A DNA stretch of 64,000 nt from Halorubrum salipaludis (GCF_002286985.1 NZ_NSKC01000001.1:534690-598689); one strand, 5' to 3'; positions 30,760-40,274 are shown, numbered from the stretch's first letter. A program made the numbers and translations. The notes: generated by a model not told the origin, from the sequence alone.

Positions 30760-32547
30760 ATGGTCACAGATCCGCCTCCGGAGGGGAACGCGAGGGGAGT
30801 AACACGACGGACGATGCTCAAGATAACGGGGGTCACGACCCTCGGCGCGAGCTCGGTCGCCGGCTGCCTGGGCGTCGCCGACCCGCTGAACGGAGAGGTC
30901 CCGTCGACCACGCGCTTCGGTTACGGGGGCGTTCCGGCGGCGCTCTCGGGCGGGGCCGTCCTCTCGCGCGCCGTCATCGGGCCCGCGGACGGGCTCGTCG
31001 CCCACTGGTCGCTCGACGAGTCAGACGGGACGGCGACGGACGCCGCCGGCGGCAACGACGGGAGCGTTCGCGGCGCGCCGACGCGGAGCGTTCCCGGCGT
31101 CTACGACTCGACGGCCTACGAGTTCGGCGGTCCGGACGACTACGTCGAGGTCGCGGACGCGGCCGCGCTCCGGCCGGCGAAGCTCACCTTCGGCGGGTGG
31201 TTCCGCACGGACAGCGGCGCGAACGAGCAGACGCTCGTCCAGAAGGCGGACGCCCGCTTCGGCGACGAGGGGTACGCCGCCGAGGTCCAGACCCCGAACA
31301 GCCTACGCGCGCACGTCGCCGTCGAGAGCGGCCGCGCCAGCGTGAACCCCTGGGGGGTCGCCACTCACGACGGCGAGTGGCATCACCTCGTATGCACGTG
31401 GGACGGCAGCGCCCTCGTGATGTACCTCGACGGCGAGGAGGTCGCGCGCGACGACTCGCAGTCCGGAGACGCGGTCCACAGCGACCGGTCGCTGTACCTC
31501 GCGCGCGGCGACAACGGCTACGCCAGCCACTACCCGATGAACGGGAGCGTCGACGACGTCCGCGTGTACAGCCGCGCGCTGAGCGCCGAGGAGGTAGGTT
31601 CGCTGTTCGAGGGTATCGAAACGTCTCCGGAGCCGGCACCGGAGCCCGAATCCGAGCCGGACGACGATCAAGAGGCGGAGCCGGAGCCCGAACCGGAACC
31701 AGAACCCGAGCCGGACGACGGCCAAGAGACGGAAACGGAACCCGAACCCGAGCCGGAGCCGGCGCCGACCGATCCCGCTTCCCAGCCGTCCCCGGCGGCT
31801 CGCTGGGGGTTCGCCGAGACGTCCGGCGTGACGGTCGAGGACGGTGCCGGCGCGGCCGACGGCTTCGTCCGGGGCTCCCCCGCGCTCGACGCGGAGGGGG
31901 TCTTCGGGGACTCCGGCATCGCGTTCGGCGACGGTCCGGACGACTACGTCGAGGTCGCGGACGCGGCGGCGCTCCGGCCGGCGAAGCTCACCTTCGGCGG
32001 GTGGTTCCGCACGGACAGCGGCGCGAACGAGCAGACGCTCGTCCAGAAGGCGGACGCCCGCTTCGGCGACGAGGGGTACGCCGCCGAGGTCCAGACCCCG
32101 AACAGCCTACGCGCGCACGTCGCCGTCGAGAGCGGCCGAGCCGCGGTGAATCCGCGCACGACCACCCACGACGGCGAGTGGCACCACCTCGCGTGCACGT
32201 GGGACGGGAGCTCGCTCGTGATGTACCTCGACGGCGAGGAGGTCGCGCGCGACGACTCGCAGTCCGGAGACGTTGTCCACAGCGCCCGGTCGCTGTACGT
32301 CGGCCGCGGCGACAACGGCTACGCCAGCCACTACCCGATGAACGGGAGCGTCGACGACGTCCGCGTGTACGACGCCGCGCTCACGGGATCACAGATAACC
32401 GCCCTCGTCGAGGGCGGAACGACCGAGGAGCCGGAGGACTCGAACGGCGACGAACCGGACGACGAGCCGACGGTGCCGAACGACGAGTTCGGCGAGTCGG
32501 GATACGGGAGCCACGGATACGGCGGCGTCCCCGAGGAGCAAGCATAA
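30760..32547 (+). CDS. Exported lipoprotein with two LamG domains
   Basis: A Tat-type signal (RGVTRRTMLKITG) and lipobox (VAGC) lead to two concanavalin/LamG domains (about 85-285 and 348-550), each with ADAAALRPAKLTFGGWFRT and DGEWHHL. They are almost identical over about 440 bp of DNA, so one copied the other recently or gene conversion keeps them alike. The domains are joined by a Glu/Pro repeat linker (PEPEPEP, about 290-335). The motif YGGVP occurs just after the lipobox region (FGYGGVPAAL) and again at the C-terminus (HGYGGVPEEQ). LamG domains usually bind sugars. It ends 18 bp before the beta-helix gene and is probably co-transcribed with it. Confidence 0.9.
   Translation: MVTDPPPEGNARGVTRRTMLKITGVTTLGASSVAGCLGVADPLNGEVPSTTRFGYGGVPAALSGGAVLSRAVIGPADGLVAHWSLDESDGTATDAAGGNDGSVRGAPTRSVPGVYDSTAYEFGGPDDYVEVADAAALRPAKLTFGGWFRTDSGANEQTLVQKADARFGDEGYAAEVQTPNSLRAHVAVESGRASVNPWGVATHDGEWHHLVCTWDGSALVMYLDGEEVARDDSQSGDAVHSDRSLYLARGDNGYASHYPMNGSVDDVRVYSRALSAEEVGSLFEGIETSPEPAPEPESEPDDDQEAEPEPEPEPEPEPDDGQETETEPEPEPEPAPTDPASQPSPAARWGFAETSGVTVEDGAGAADGFVRGSPALDAEGVFGDSGIAFGDGPDDYVEVADAAALRPAKLTFGGWFRTDSGANEQTLVQKADARFGDEGYAAEVQTPNSLRAHVAVESGRAAVNPRTTTHDGEWHHLACTWDGSSLVMYLDGEEVARDDSQSGDVVHSARSLYVGRGDNGYASHYPMNGSVDDVRVYDAALTGSQITALVEGGTTEEPEDSNGDEPDDEPTVPNDEFGESGYGSHGYGGVPEEQA
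31130..31569 (+). repeat. First copy of the 440-bp LamG DNA repeat
   Basis: This part is repeated at about 31934-32370 with only scattered differences (for example TGGGGGGTC against GCGCACGACC near 31351 and 32152, which changes the length by 3 bp). Confidence 0.85.
31934..32370 (+). repeat. Second copy of the LamG DNA repeat
   Basis: Near-identical to the first copy, about 801-804 bp downstream of it. Same orientation and frame; both encode the complete LamG fold. Confidence 0.85.
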
Positions 32548-32565
32548 CGGAACCAACGAACGACA

Positions 32566-33897
32566 ATGACCGATAACCATCAATACGAGACTCCGGCCGA
32601 GGGAACCCTCGACTGGGACGAACCGCTGAACCGCAACTTCGAACGCATCGACACGGACGTGGAGATCCGCGACACCGACGCGAGTCGGTCGAACTACGCC
32701 GCCAAGGCCGGCGCAAAGTTCCTCGCCACCGACACCGGGAACGTGTATCTCGGCGACGGCGGCTCGTGGAGCCAGCTCGGAACGATCGGATCGGGCGGAT
32801 CCTCGGGAGACGGGTCCGGCGACGGCGTCTTCTCGCTGCTGCTGGCAGGCAACGTCGTCGCGATCGGGAAGAACAACACGAGCCCCCGCGCGGTCGACCC
32901 CGCGGGGACGGACACGCCGATCCAGGACGCGCTCGACATCGTCGCCGCGGCCGGCGGCGGGGAGGTCCGCCTCCCGACAGGGGTCGTCGAGGAGACCGGC
33001 CCGATCCGCCCCTACGAGGAGACGCAGATCCTCGGGCTGGGCGTCGAGATCTCGAAGGTCGCGATCACCGACCGCGACGCGGACGGGATCCTGTTCGACC
33101 GCGACTCCGGCGTGAGCCGCGTCCGACTCGACGGGTTCGCGCTGAACGGACCCGCGGGAACGGGGCCGACCGGGGTCGCGATCCATCACACGAACCGGGA
33201 CACCCAGGACCTCTTCGTCGGCCGCCTCCTGTTCTGGGGGTGGAACAACTCGGTGTACCGGGTCGACGAGGGGGTAGGACCGTTCCAGTGTCGCCACGAG
33301 CAGATCACGATCTACGAGTGCGACGCCGGCGACCAGGATGGGCTCTTCGAGTTCCGCTCGTGGTACGGGCCGGCCAACTGGTTCGGGACGATCGCGGCGT
33401 ACCCGAGCGCGACCGTCACCGGGAACAACACCACCGTGTTCTTCTCGCGCGGCGGGACCCAGACGGTCGACTACCTCACCATGGGCGGGTCCGCGGGGAT
33501 CGCGATCGACCAGACGTGGGACAGCGTCGTCGAGTTCGGGAACGTCCACTGGGAGCCCACCACGAACCCGACGAACCCGCCCGCGATCGTCCGCCTGCGC
33601 GGCCACGGGACCGCCGTGATCGACTCGGTCAAACACGTCACCGGCGTCGCGGACTACGTGTACGAACTGGGGTACGACGACTACAACGGCCGGGGCCCGG
33701 GGCGGAAGCTGCTCGGCCCCTACATCGAACTCGGGGCGGCGGCCGACATCGCGGAGAACGTCGTCAACCTCTCGTACCCCGTCGACCCGGCCGAACCGTC
33801 GCTGTACCAGGGCTCTCCCGACGACGTGTCCGTCACCCACAACCAGGGATCGACCGGCGGCCTTCGCGCGCTCGGCACGGCCGGCACCGGGTTCTAA
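32566..33897 (+). CDS. Beta-helix protein with tail-fibre-like N-terminus
   Basis: The C-terminal two-thirds (about 90-440) is a right-handed beta-helix candidate, with VYRVDEGVGPFQCRH and YGPANWFGTIAAYPSA shared with the paralogue at 36759-37925. The N-terminal 75 residues (EGTLDWDEPLNRNFERID, KFLATDTGNVYLGDGGSW) resemble the start of phage tail-fibre or baseplate-type proteins. No signal peptide is visible, unlike the paralogue, so export would need another route. It lies 18 bp after the LamG gene and probably forms a functional pair with it. A surface polysaccharide-binding or -cleaving role is plausible; no catalytic residues are clear. Confidence 0.8.
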   Translation: MTDNHQYETPAEGTLDWDEPLNRNFERIDTDVEIRDTDASRSNYAAKAGAKFLATDTGNVYLGDGGSWSQLGTIGSGGSSGDGSGDGVFSLLLAGNVVAIGKNNTSPRAVDPAGTDTPIQDALDIVAAAGGGEVRLPTGVVEETGPIRPYEETQILGLGVEISKVAITDRDADGILFDRDSGVSRVRLDGFALNGPAGTGPTGVAIHHTNRDTQDLFVGRLLFWGWNNSVYRVDEGVGPFQCRHEQITIYECDAGDQDGLFEFRSWYGPANWFGTIAAYPSATVTGNNTTVFFSRGGTQTVDYLTMGGSAGIAIDQTWDSVVEFGNVHWEPTTNPTNPPAIVRLRGHGTAVIDSVKHVTGVADYVYELGYDDYNGRGPGRKLLGPYIELGAAADIAENVVNLSYPVDPAEPSLYQGSPDDVSVTHNQGSTGGLRALGTAGTGF

Positions 33898-34024
33898 TCT
33901 GCCGGCACCGGGTTCCGATCCCCGACCCCGGACACCGATCCGGGCTCGGACACCGATCGTGATCGCCGCCGCCGTCCAGGAGGGAGGGTTAAGTACGCCC
34001 CATTCGACGGGGACACTATTCAGA

Positions 34025-35146
34025 ATGCCCGACGACAGCACACAGCAACCCCGGCGGCTGCTCGCCCACGCGCGCCACCGAGCAGGGCCGGCGCTGGGTC
34101 AACTCCGACGGACCCTCGCGAGCGTCCCGGTCGTCGAGCGGGCCGCGTGGCACGCCGGCGAGCGGCTCCACATGCGAACGCCGTCCGGCCGCGATCCGCC
34201 CGCCGCGGCCGACCTGCGCGGCCGGTACGACCGCGAGACGGTGCCGTCGTACCCCGTCGAGGCCCCCCGTCCGCCCGCGGCGTTCGAACCGGTTCCGGGG
34301 ATCAATCCGGTGTTGACGGCGGCCGACGTGACCGACTTCGGGCGGACCGACTGCGTCGCGGACCCCTTCCTGTTCGTCGCCGGCGACGGTCGCTGGCACC
34401 TCTTTTTCGAGGTGTACACGCACAACCGCGAGCCGACGGCCGCCATCGCCCACGCCGAGAGCGACGACGGGTACGACTGGACGTACGACCGGGTCGTCCT
34501 CGAGACCGACGAGCACCTCTCGTACCCCTACGTCTTCCGGTGGGAGGGCGACCACTACATGATCCCCGACCGCTGGGGCAAGGAGCGCGGCCCGGCGCCG
34601 GTCACGCTGTTCCGGGCCGAGTCGTTCCCCCGCGAGTGGACGCCCGTCGCCGACCTCGTCGAGCCCGCGGCGCCGCTCCACGACTTCAGCGCCTTCCGGT
34701 GGGAGGGCCGCTGGTGGGGGCTCCTCGGCGACGGGACCGACCTCTACGCCTACCACAGCGACGACCTGGAGGCCGCCGAGTGGACCCCTCACGAGCGGAA
34801 CCCAGTCGTCGAGGACCGCCCGCGCGCCGCCCGACCGGGGGGCCGCCCGCTCGTCTTCGACGACCGCGTGCTCGCGTTCTATCAGGACTGTGCGAACCGC
34901 TACGGCGAGCGGGTCCACGCCTACGAGATCTCGGATCTGACGCCCTCGACGTACGAGGACCGGCGGCGGGACGACTCGCCGGTGGTGAACCCGCCGGGCG
35001 GAATCGGGTGGAACTCCGGGGCGATGCACCAGGTCGACCCGTGGTTCGACGGCGATGGGTGGCACTGCGCGGTCGACGGCAACCTAGGGCTGGGGTATCA
35101 GGTGCTGGGCGAACACCACTGGGCGATCGGGATCTACCGGGCGTAG
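34025..35146 (+). CDS. GINT1/GIPC-type glycosyltransferase-like protein
   Basis: The 373-residue protein has the five-bladed-propeller layout of the N-terminal domain of plant glucosamine inositolphosphorylceramide transferases (GINT1_N-like): VADPFLFVAGDGRWHLFFEVYT, HLSYPYVFRWEGDHYMIPD and HDFSAFRWEGRWWGLLG, one motif per blade. Proteins of this type occur in glycan gene clusters and probably bind or transfer a sugar. ATG 34025 begins just after an upstream short repeat; the longer open frame before it lacks sense. It has no signal peptide. Direction and spacing make it separate from the beta-helix gene. Confidence 0.75.
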   Translation: MPDDSTQQPRRLLAHARHRAGPALGQLRRTLASVPVVERAAWHAGERLHMRTPSGRDPPAAADLRGRYDRETVPSYPVEAPRPPAAFEPVPGINPVLTAADVTDFGRTDCVADPFLFVAGDGRWHLFFEVYTHNREPTAAIAHAESDDGYDWTYDRVVLETDEHLSYPYVFRWEGDHYMIPDRWGKERGPAPVTLFRAESFPREWTPVADLVEPAAPLHDFSAFRWEGRWWGLLGDGTDLYAYHSDDLEAAEWTPHERNPVVEDRPRAARPGGRPLVFDDRVLAFYQDCANRYGERVHAYEISDLTPSTYEDRRRDDSPVVNPPGGIGWNSGAMHQVDPWFDGDGWHCAVDGNLGLGYQVLGEHHWAIGIYRA

Positions 35147-35283
35147 CGGGCGCCGGAGGGTCTGAAAGCGGGGTCAATGGAATCGAATGCCGAAAGAGTG
35201 TCAGAGAAGCGGGTGTCGAAAACCGAGCGTCGGAGAGCGGGGGTCGAAACGACGAGACGTGCGCTCGGGGAGTTCGGGACGAC

Positions 35284-35565
35284 CTAGTCGCCCATGTGTT
35301 CCAGCGCGAACCGGACGGCCATGTGTCCGATATGGGCCGGATCGACGTCGTGCGTTCTCGCGATCTCCAGGATCAACACTCCGAGCAGGTCGTCCAGCCA
35401 GAGGGCGTGTTCCGACCCGTCGTTCCCGCCGATCGTCGCGTTCAGGTCGTCTCCCTCAGCGACCGCGAAGAGGAACCCGTCCAGCGCGTCCGCCCGCGAG
35501 AGGTACTCCCGGTCGCTCTCGACCGTCACTTGATAGTCCTTTTCGAACGGAGACAGACGCGTCAT
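35284..35565 (-). CDS. Conserved-looking haloarchaeal protein, unknown function
   Basis: The 93-residue soluble protein (MTRLSPFEKDYQVTVESDREYLSRADALDGFL ... HIGHMAVRFALEHMGD) is compact and acidic, with a central hydrophobic helix (LDDLLGVLILEIART). I do not recognise a named family. ATG 35565 is chosen because the residues before it look random. It lies between two glycan-related genes. Confidence 0.55.
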   Translation of the reverse strand: MTRLSPFEKDYQVTVESDREYLSRADALDGFLFAVAEGDDLNATIGGNDGSEHALWLDDLLGVLILEIARTHDVDPAHIGHMAVRFALEHMGD

Positions 35566-35650
35566 GCGTCGTGTGAGGAGACACCAACAGCAGTCGTGAG
35601 CGCGTGCGGTCACGTCACAGCGGCGAGGCCGCGTCCGCCTCGGAGTTCGG

Positions 35651-36676
35651 CTAGGAGCGATCCGTCGGCTCCGGGTCCGACGCGATCAGCCCCTCCAAGA
35701 AGCCGACGCCGTAGCAGACGTACTGGACCGCGAGCAGGAGTGGGACGAGCAGCGCCAGCGGGCTCCGGCGGTCGCGGTACACCTGACGCGTCGCGTACGC
35801 GCTGACGGCCAAGAAGGCGAGCGCCAACAGCGGGACGTACCGGGGCTTCCGACGCCGGACGTCCGCGAGCGCGGCGAGCGTCCCGCCGCCGAGCGCCAGC
35901 GACGGCAGCGGGGAGTACCACCGGATCAGCGCCCCGTGGCGGCGCTGGATGCGAGCCATCGCGCGGCCGTACGAGCGGTTCTTCCGGGAGAAGGAGCCGA
36001 GGTCGGCCGAGAGGTGGTGGGAGACGGCGGTGGCCGGGTCGAAGAGGAATCGGTACCCCTCCTCCGCGAGCCGGTGGTGGAACTCGGCGTCCTCGCCGAC
36101 GTTGACCGCGTCGTCGTAGCGGTGCGACTCGAACACCGCGGCGTCGTACACGACGTTACAGGCCGCGACTGACCGAACCGTCCGCACCTCGTCGATGGCG
36201 TGCGACTGCGGCGACCCGCCCGACCCGAAGACGGTCCCCTGAAGACTCCCGACCAGCTTGGCGAACGGCGGGTCGTCGGGGAACGGTCGGTTCGGCCCGC
36301 CGACGCCGACGACGGTCTCGTCCTCCCGGTCCTCAAGCCGATCGACGTGGGCGGCGATCCACGTCGCGGGGACCGCGCAGTCGGAGTCGGTGAAGGCGAC
36401 GTACTCGCCGGTCGCGAGGGCGACGCCCCGGTTCCGACACGCGCCGATACTGCCGCCCTCGACGACGTGGAACGCCGCGTCGTACTCCGAGACCACGGCC
36501 TCGGTCTCGTCGCTGCTTCCGCCGTCGACGACGAGGACCTCGTACCGGTCGCCGGGGTACGTCTGCTCGGAGAGCGAGGAGAGCGTCTCGCCAACGGTCG
36601 CCGCCGAGTTGTAGGTGACGACGACGACGGACACCAGGGGAGGGGCGTCGTCGCCGTCGGGTGGCTGGCTCGACAC
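35651..36676 (-). CDS. Family 2 glycosyltransferase
   Basis: The GT-A fold opens PPLVSVVVVTYNSAATVGETLSSL, with the VVDGGSSDET sugar-nucleotide motif and the DSDCAVPATW metal-binding region (DxD-like). C-terminal segments ending in two hydrophobic stretches (YVPLLALAFLAVSAYA and LALLVPLLLAVQYVCYGVGF) suggest membrane anchoring. The start is a GTG at 36676, with a TATA-like AATAA (36700-36704) about 26 nt upstream. It belongs to the surface-glycan region; donor and acceptor cannot be told. Confidence 0.92.
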   Translation of the reverse strand: MSSQPPDGDDAPPLVSVVVVTYNSAATVGETLSSLSEQTYPGDRYEVLVVDGGSSDETEAVVSEYDAAFHVVEGGSIGACRNRGVALATGEYVAFTDSDCAVPATWIAAHVDRLEDREDETVVGVGGPNRPFPDDPPFAKLVGSLQGTVFGSGGSPQSHAIDEVRTVRSVAACNVVYDAAVFESHRYDDAVNVGEDAEFHHRLAEEGYRFLFDPATAVSHHLSADLGSFSRKNRSYGRAMARIQRRHGALIRWYSPLPSLALGGGTLAALADVRRRKPRYVPLLALAFLAVSAYATRQVYRDRRSPLALLVPLLLAVQYVCYGVGFLEGLIASDPEPTDRS

Positions 36677-36699
36677 GGTTCGGACTCGTTGCCGTTTCG

Positions 36700-36704
36700 A
36701 ATAA
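36700..36704 (-). promoter_or_regulatory. TATA-like box of the GT2 gene
   Basis: On the minus strand this reads TTATT, centred about 26 nt upstream of the GTG. Confidence 0.35.
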
Positions 36705-36758
36705 CGCTGTCGGTGATCCCGCCCCCGCCGCGAGTCCGTTCGTCGGCGGCGACCCCGC

Positions 36759-37925
36759 TCAGCCCATCCCCCGTCCCGCGGTCCCCAGTACGCGGAGGTT
36801 CCCGGTCCGCGAGCGGCCGGTCACGTCCACGTCGGCCGCGGACCCGAAGTACCACGAGGGCCGGTCGGCGGAGAGCTGTCCGGCGACGTTGACCGCGTTC
36901 TCGCGGATCGTTCCCCGTCCGTCGGCGGGAGCGAACAGGACCGCGTTACCGGCCCTTCGACGGAGTTCGTACGCGTACTCCGCCGCGCCGGAGTCGACGA
37001 TCACGTCGTTGATCCGGGTCGCGCCGCCCGGTCCGATCCGGACGAGCGAGTCGGGGACGGCCCGCTGTTCGACCGGCTCGTAGTGGAGGCGGCCGACGTG
37101 GAGGCGACCGTACGCCTTGTCCACGAGGCGGCCGGTCGTCGTCCCCGTCGTGATGTTCTCGACGGTGATCTCGCCGCCGCGTTGGTACAGCAGGCCGCTG
37201 TCGGCGCCGCTCCGCTCCGCCGACGGGTAGGCGACGACCGTGCCGAACCAGTTGGCCGGTCCGTACGAGGACCGCCACTCGATGAGGGCGTCCCGGTCGC
37301 CGGCGTCGCAGTCGTCCATCCGCAGGAAGTCGTGGCGGCACTGGAACGGGCCCACCCCCTCGTCCACCCGGTACACCGAGTCGTTCCAGGCCCAGCAGTA
37401 GAGGCGGCCGACGTAGAAGTCCGCGGGATCGCTCACCGGGTCGGCGTCGTTGTCTCGGAAGTGTATCGCTACACCCGAGGACGTGTTCCGGCCCGGACCG
37501 CGGAGCTCGAACCCGTCCAACGCGACGCGGCTGGCCCGCGGGTCGCGGTCGAACAGGATCCCGTCGGTGTTCGCCTCGGCGATCTGGAGCACCGAGACGT
37601 TCATCCCGAACCCGTAGATCCCGGTGTTGCGGTGCGGCCGCACCGGCCCGCGCTCCCGCACCAGCCCCGGCGGCAGGTAGACGCGGCCGCCCGAGTCGGC
37701 GACAGCGTCGAGCGCGTCCTGGACCGGCGTCTCCGTGTCCGCCGTCCTGATCACCGTCTCCTCGAGGTCAAGCCCGACGGCCACGACGTGACCGGCGACC
37801 AGCGAGTCGATCGGCTCCGCGGGCGGATCGGTCGTCATGTCGCCGTCACCGCCCCATCCCGAACAGCCCGCCGTCGAAGCGAGGAGGGCGGCGAGGTACG
37901 ACCGGCGGTCGAGCGGTGCGGTCAC
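36759..37925 (-). CDS. Exported beta-helix lipoprotein, paralogue of 32566-33897
   Basis: A Tat-type signal (LDRRSYLAALLA) and lipobox (TAGC) are followed by a right-handed beta-helix sharing VYRVDEGVGPFQCRH, CDAGDRDALIEWRSSYGPANWFGT and ILFDRD with the other beta-helix protein. The two differ at the N-terminus: this one is exported, the other carries a tail-fibre-like domain instead. I chose the GTG at 37925 because the sequence from there reads MTAPLDRRS; a GTG three codons earlier is also possible. Function unknown; surface polysaccharide contact is likely. Confidence 0.8.
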   Translation of the reverse strand: MTAPLDRRSYLAALLASTAGCSGWGGDGDMTTDPPAEPIDSLVAGHVVAVGLDLEETVIRTADTETPVQDALDAVADSGGRVYLPPGLVRERGPVRPHRNTGIYGFGMNVSVLQIAEANTDGILFDRDPRASRVALDGFELRGPGRNTSSGVAIHFRDNDADPVSDPADFYVGRLYCWAWNDSVYRVDEGVGPFQCRHDFLRMDDCDAGDRDALIEWRSSYGPANWFGTVVAYPSAERSGADSGLLYQRGGEITVENITTGTTTGRLVDKAYGRLHVGRLHYEPVEQRAVPDSLVRIGPGGATRINDVIVDSGAAEYAYELRRRAGNAVLFAPADGRGTIRENAVNVAGQLSADRPSWYFGSAADVDVTGRSRTGNLRVLGTAGRGMG

Positions 37926-38101
37926 GGGAACCACCGACGACGGCGGGCGTTAGGGAACACACGCGCCCCGATACCCGTCCGAGGGATAAAAAGCGTTGCT
38001 CGGCGATCGCCGCCCGGTGTCGGCTCCGGAAAGGATATGATGCCCCCCCGAGGTATGTCGTACGAACGAGCCGACACGGCCGGCCGTGTCGGCGCCACAC
38101 C

Positions 38102-39343
38102 ATGGCAGACGACCAGGCACCCACGACCGATCCGACCTCGGGGCCAGCCGAGGACCCGAGCTACCGCGTCCTCGGCTGTGCGACCGAACACCCGAACCAC
38201 GTGTTCCAGGTGCGAACCCCGTTTAACCACCGGTCGTTTGACGCGCTCAACGCCACCGGGGTCGATCTGGACGTGGTGTCGCCGACGCCGTACGCCCCGC
38301 CCATTGGGCCATACTCGGAGTACCGGCGCGTCCCGAAGACCGAACAGTGGGGGTCTTACCGAGTCCACTACCCGCGGTTCCTCTATATGTTGCCCAAGAG
38401 ATACTTCTATCACGTCTCTGGAAACTCCGCGCAAAAGCGGGTCGAAGCGTACGTGGAAGAGACCTTCGAGACGCCCCACGACGTCGTCCAGGCCTGCGGG
38501 TTCTATCTCGACGGCTACGCCGCGCTCTCGTACTGCCGGGAGCACGACGTGCCGCTCGTCGCGCTCTCGCACGCCGGCGACCTGAAGAACTTCGACCGGT
38601 TCAACGAGACCGTCCAGTCGCAGATCCGCGAGACGATCGACTACTGCTCGGCGGTGTTGACGGTCAGCGACGAGCTCGCCGAGATCGCGGAGCGCTTCGC
38701 GCCCGCAAGCAAGGTCACGACCCTCCCCATCGGCGAGGACCCGGAAAAATATCCGACCGACCGCCGCGAGGCCATCCGTCGGGAGCTCGGGATCGGCCCG
38801 GACACGAAGCTACTGCTGTTCGTCGGCCGGTTCGAGAAGGAGAAGGGCGTTCGCGAGCTGGCGGCCGCTCTCGACGCGCTGGATCGCGACGACGTGGCCG
38901 TCGCTGCCGTCGGGCACGGCGGGACGTTGCGATGGTGGTTCCTCGATCGACTCGGTGAGCTGTCTCATCCCTCTCACGCCTACTGGGAGCTGGATCCGAT
39001 CGCGGTCCGCCGGCTCCACGTGGCCGCCGACCTACTCGTCCTCCCGAGCCACTTCGAGGCGCGTCCGACGGTGATCTACGAGGCGATGGCGGCGAAGACG
39101 CCGGTGCTGGCCTCGAACGTGGGGGGGATCCCCGAGATGGTCGTCGACGGCGAGACCGGGACGCTGATCGCTCCGCACGACTCGGAGGAATTGAGGAAGG
39201 CGATCGACTACCTCCTCGACGACACCGAACGGCTGCGCGAGATGGGCGAGGCCGGGCATCGGCGGCTGCTCGATCAGGGGTGGACGTGGCGGCGCCACGC
39301 GGAGCGGCTGGGCGAGATCCACCGCGAGGTCATGCATGAGTGA
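38102..39343 (+). CDS. Family 4 glycosyltransferase
   Basis: The C-terminal GT-B domain carries the donor-binding E-x7-E-like region (RPTVIYEAMAAKTPVLASNVGGIPEMV, about residues 320-350) and the VGRFEKEKGVREL phosphate-side motif. The N-terminal acceptor domain has TPYAPPIGPYSEYRRVPKTE, nearly the same as its neighbour two genes on. Length (413 aa) is identical to that neighbour. The stop overlaps the next gene by 8 nt. It likely transfers one sugar of the lipid-linked glycan. Confidence 0.92.
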   Translation: MADDQAPTTDPTSGPAEDPSYRVLGCATEHPNHVFQVRTPFNHRSFDALNATGVDLDVVSPTPYAPPIGPYSEYRRVPKTEQWGSYRVHYPRFLYMLPKRYFYHVSGNSAQKRVEAYVEETFETPHDVVQACGFYLDGYAALSYCREHDVPLVALSHAGDLKNFDRFNETVQSQIRETIDYCSAVLTVSDELAEIAERFAPASKVTTLPIGEDPEKYPTDRREAIRRELGIGPDTKLLLFVGRFEKEKGVRELAAALDALDRDDVAVAAVGHGGTLRWWFLDRLGELSHPSHAYWELDPIAVRRLHVAADLLVLPSHFEARPTVIYEAMAAKTPVLASNVGGIPEMVVDGETGTLIAPHDSEELRKAIDYLLDDTERLREMGEAGHRRLLDQGWTWRRHAERLGEIHREVMHE

Positions 39344-40274
39344 GACGACCGAGAGCCCGCGCGTCAGCGTCGTCGTCCCCGCGTACGAGCGGGCCGACCT
39401 CGTCGGCCGCGCGGTCGACAGCGCGCTCGCGCAGACGGTCGAGGACATCGAGGTGGCGGTCGTCGACGACGGCAGCACCGACGGGACGCGAGAGGCGGTG
39501 GAGGGGATCGACGACCCGCGGGTCCGGTACCTCGCGCACGAGACCAACCGCGGCGTGAGCGCCGCCCGCAACACCGGCGTCGAGGCCGCCCGCGGCGACT
39601 ACGTCGCCTTCCTCGACTCCGACGACGAGTGGCTCCCCCGGAAGTTGGAACGCCAGCTCTCGACGCTCGCCGACCGCGGAGACGGGTGGATCGGCGCGTA
39701 CTGCGACGTCGCCACCGCCGGCCTCTCGGGGATGGGTCAGCTCGCCGCCGCCGTCTCGGAGACGCTCTTCCGGTCGTCGGCCCCCCGGGAGGGCGGCCGC
39801 GAGCTGGCGGACGCGCTGCTGTCGATGCGGGCGTTCATGGGTCCCGGATCGACGCTGCTCGTCGAGCGTGACGCGGTGACCGCCGTCGGCGGGTTCGACG
39901 AGGGACTCTCCATCTACGAGGACTGGGACCTCGTGCTCCGGGTGCTGTCCGCCGGAAAGCTCGCGTACGTCGACGAGCCGCTGGCGGTGACCCACTTCAC
40001 CGGCGACGCGCCGGCGGAGGCGTACGTCGAGAACGACCGGCGGTACCTCGAGCGGAACGCGGACCTGGTCGCGGACCTCGAGGCCCGCGGCGTCCCGGTC
40101 CGGCGCGTCCACCGGATGGGGCTGGTCGGCCACTTCCTCGCCGAGGGCCGGTTCGGCGAGGCGGGCGAGTACGTGGACGCCGGGGCGCTCGTCCGACCCA
40201 AGGACCTCGCTCGGCTCGCGTTCTGGTCGGTGTTGGGGGTGCGGGCGCTCGTCGCCGGGGGGAGCGATGACTGA
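39336..40274 (+). CDS. Family 2 glycosyltransferase
   Basis: The GT-A motifs are VSVVVPAYERADLVGRAV, VVDDGSTDGT and DSDDEW. The 312-residue length fits soluble GT2 enzymes that act at the membrane face. Overlaps of 8 nt with both neighbouring GT4 genes place it firmly in one operon. The sugar transferred is unknown. Confidence 0.93.
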   Translation: MSETTESPRVSVVVPAYERADLVGRAVDSALAQTVEDIEVAVVDDGSTDGTREAVEGIDDPRVRYLAHETNRGVSAARNTGVEAARGDYVAFLDSDDEWLPRKLERQLSTLADRGDGWIGAYCDVATAGLSGMGQLAAAVSETLFRSSAPREGGRELADALLSMRAFMGPGSTLLVERDAVTAVGGFDEGLSIYEDWDLVLRVLSAGKLAYVDEPLAVTHFTGDAPAEAYVENDRRYLERNADLVADLEARGVPVRRVHRMGLVGHFLAEGRFGEAGEYVDAGALVRPKDLARLAFWSVLGVRALVAGGSDD

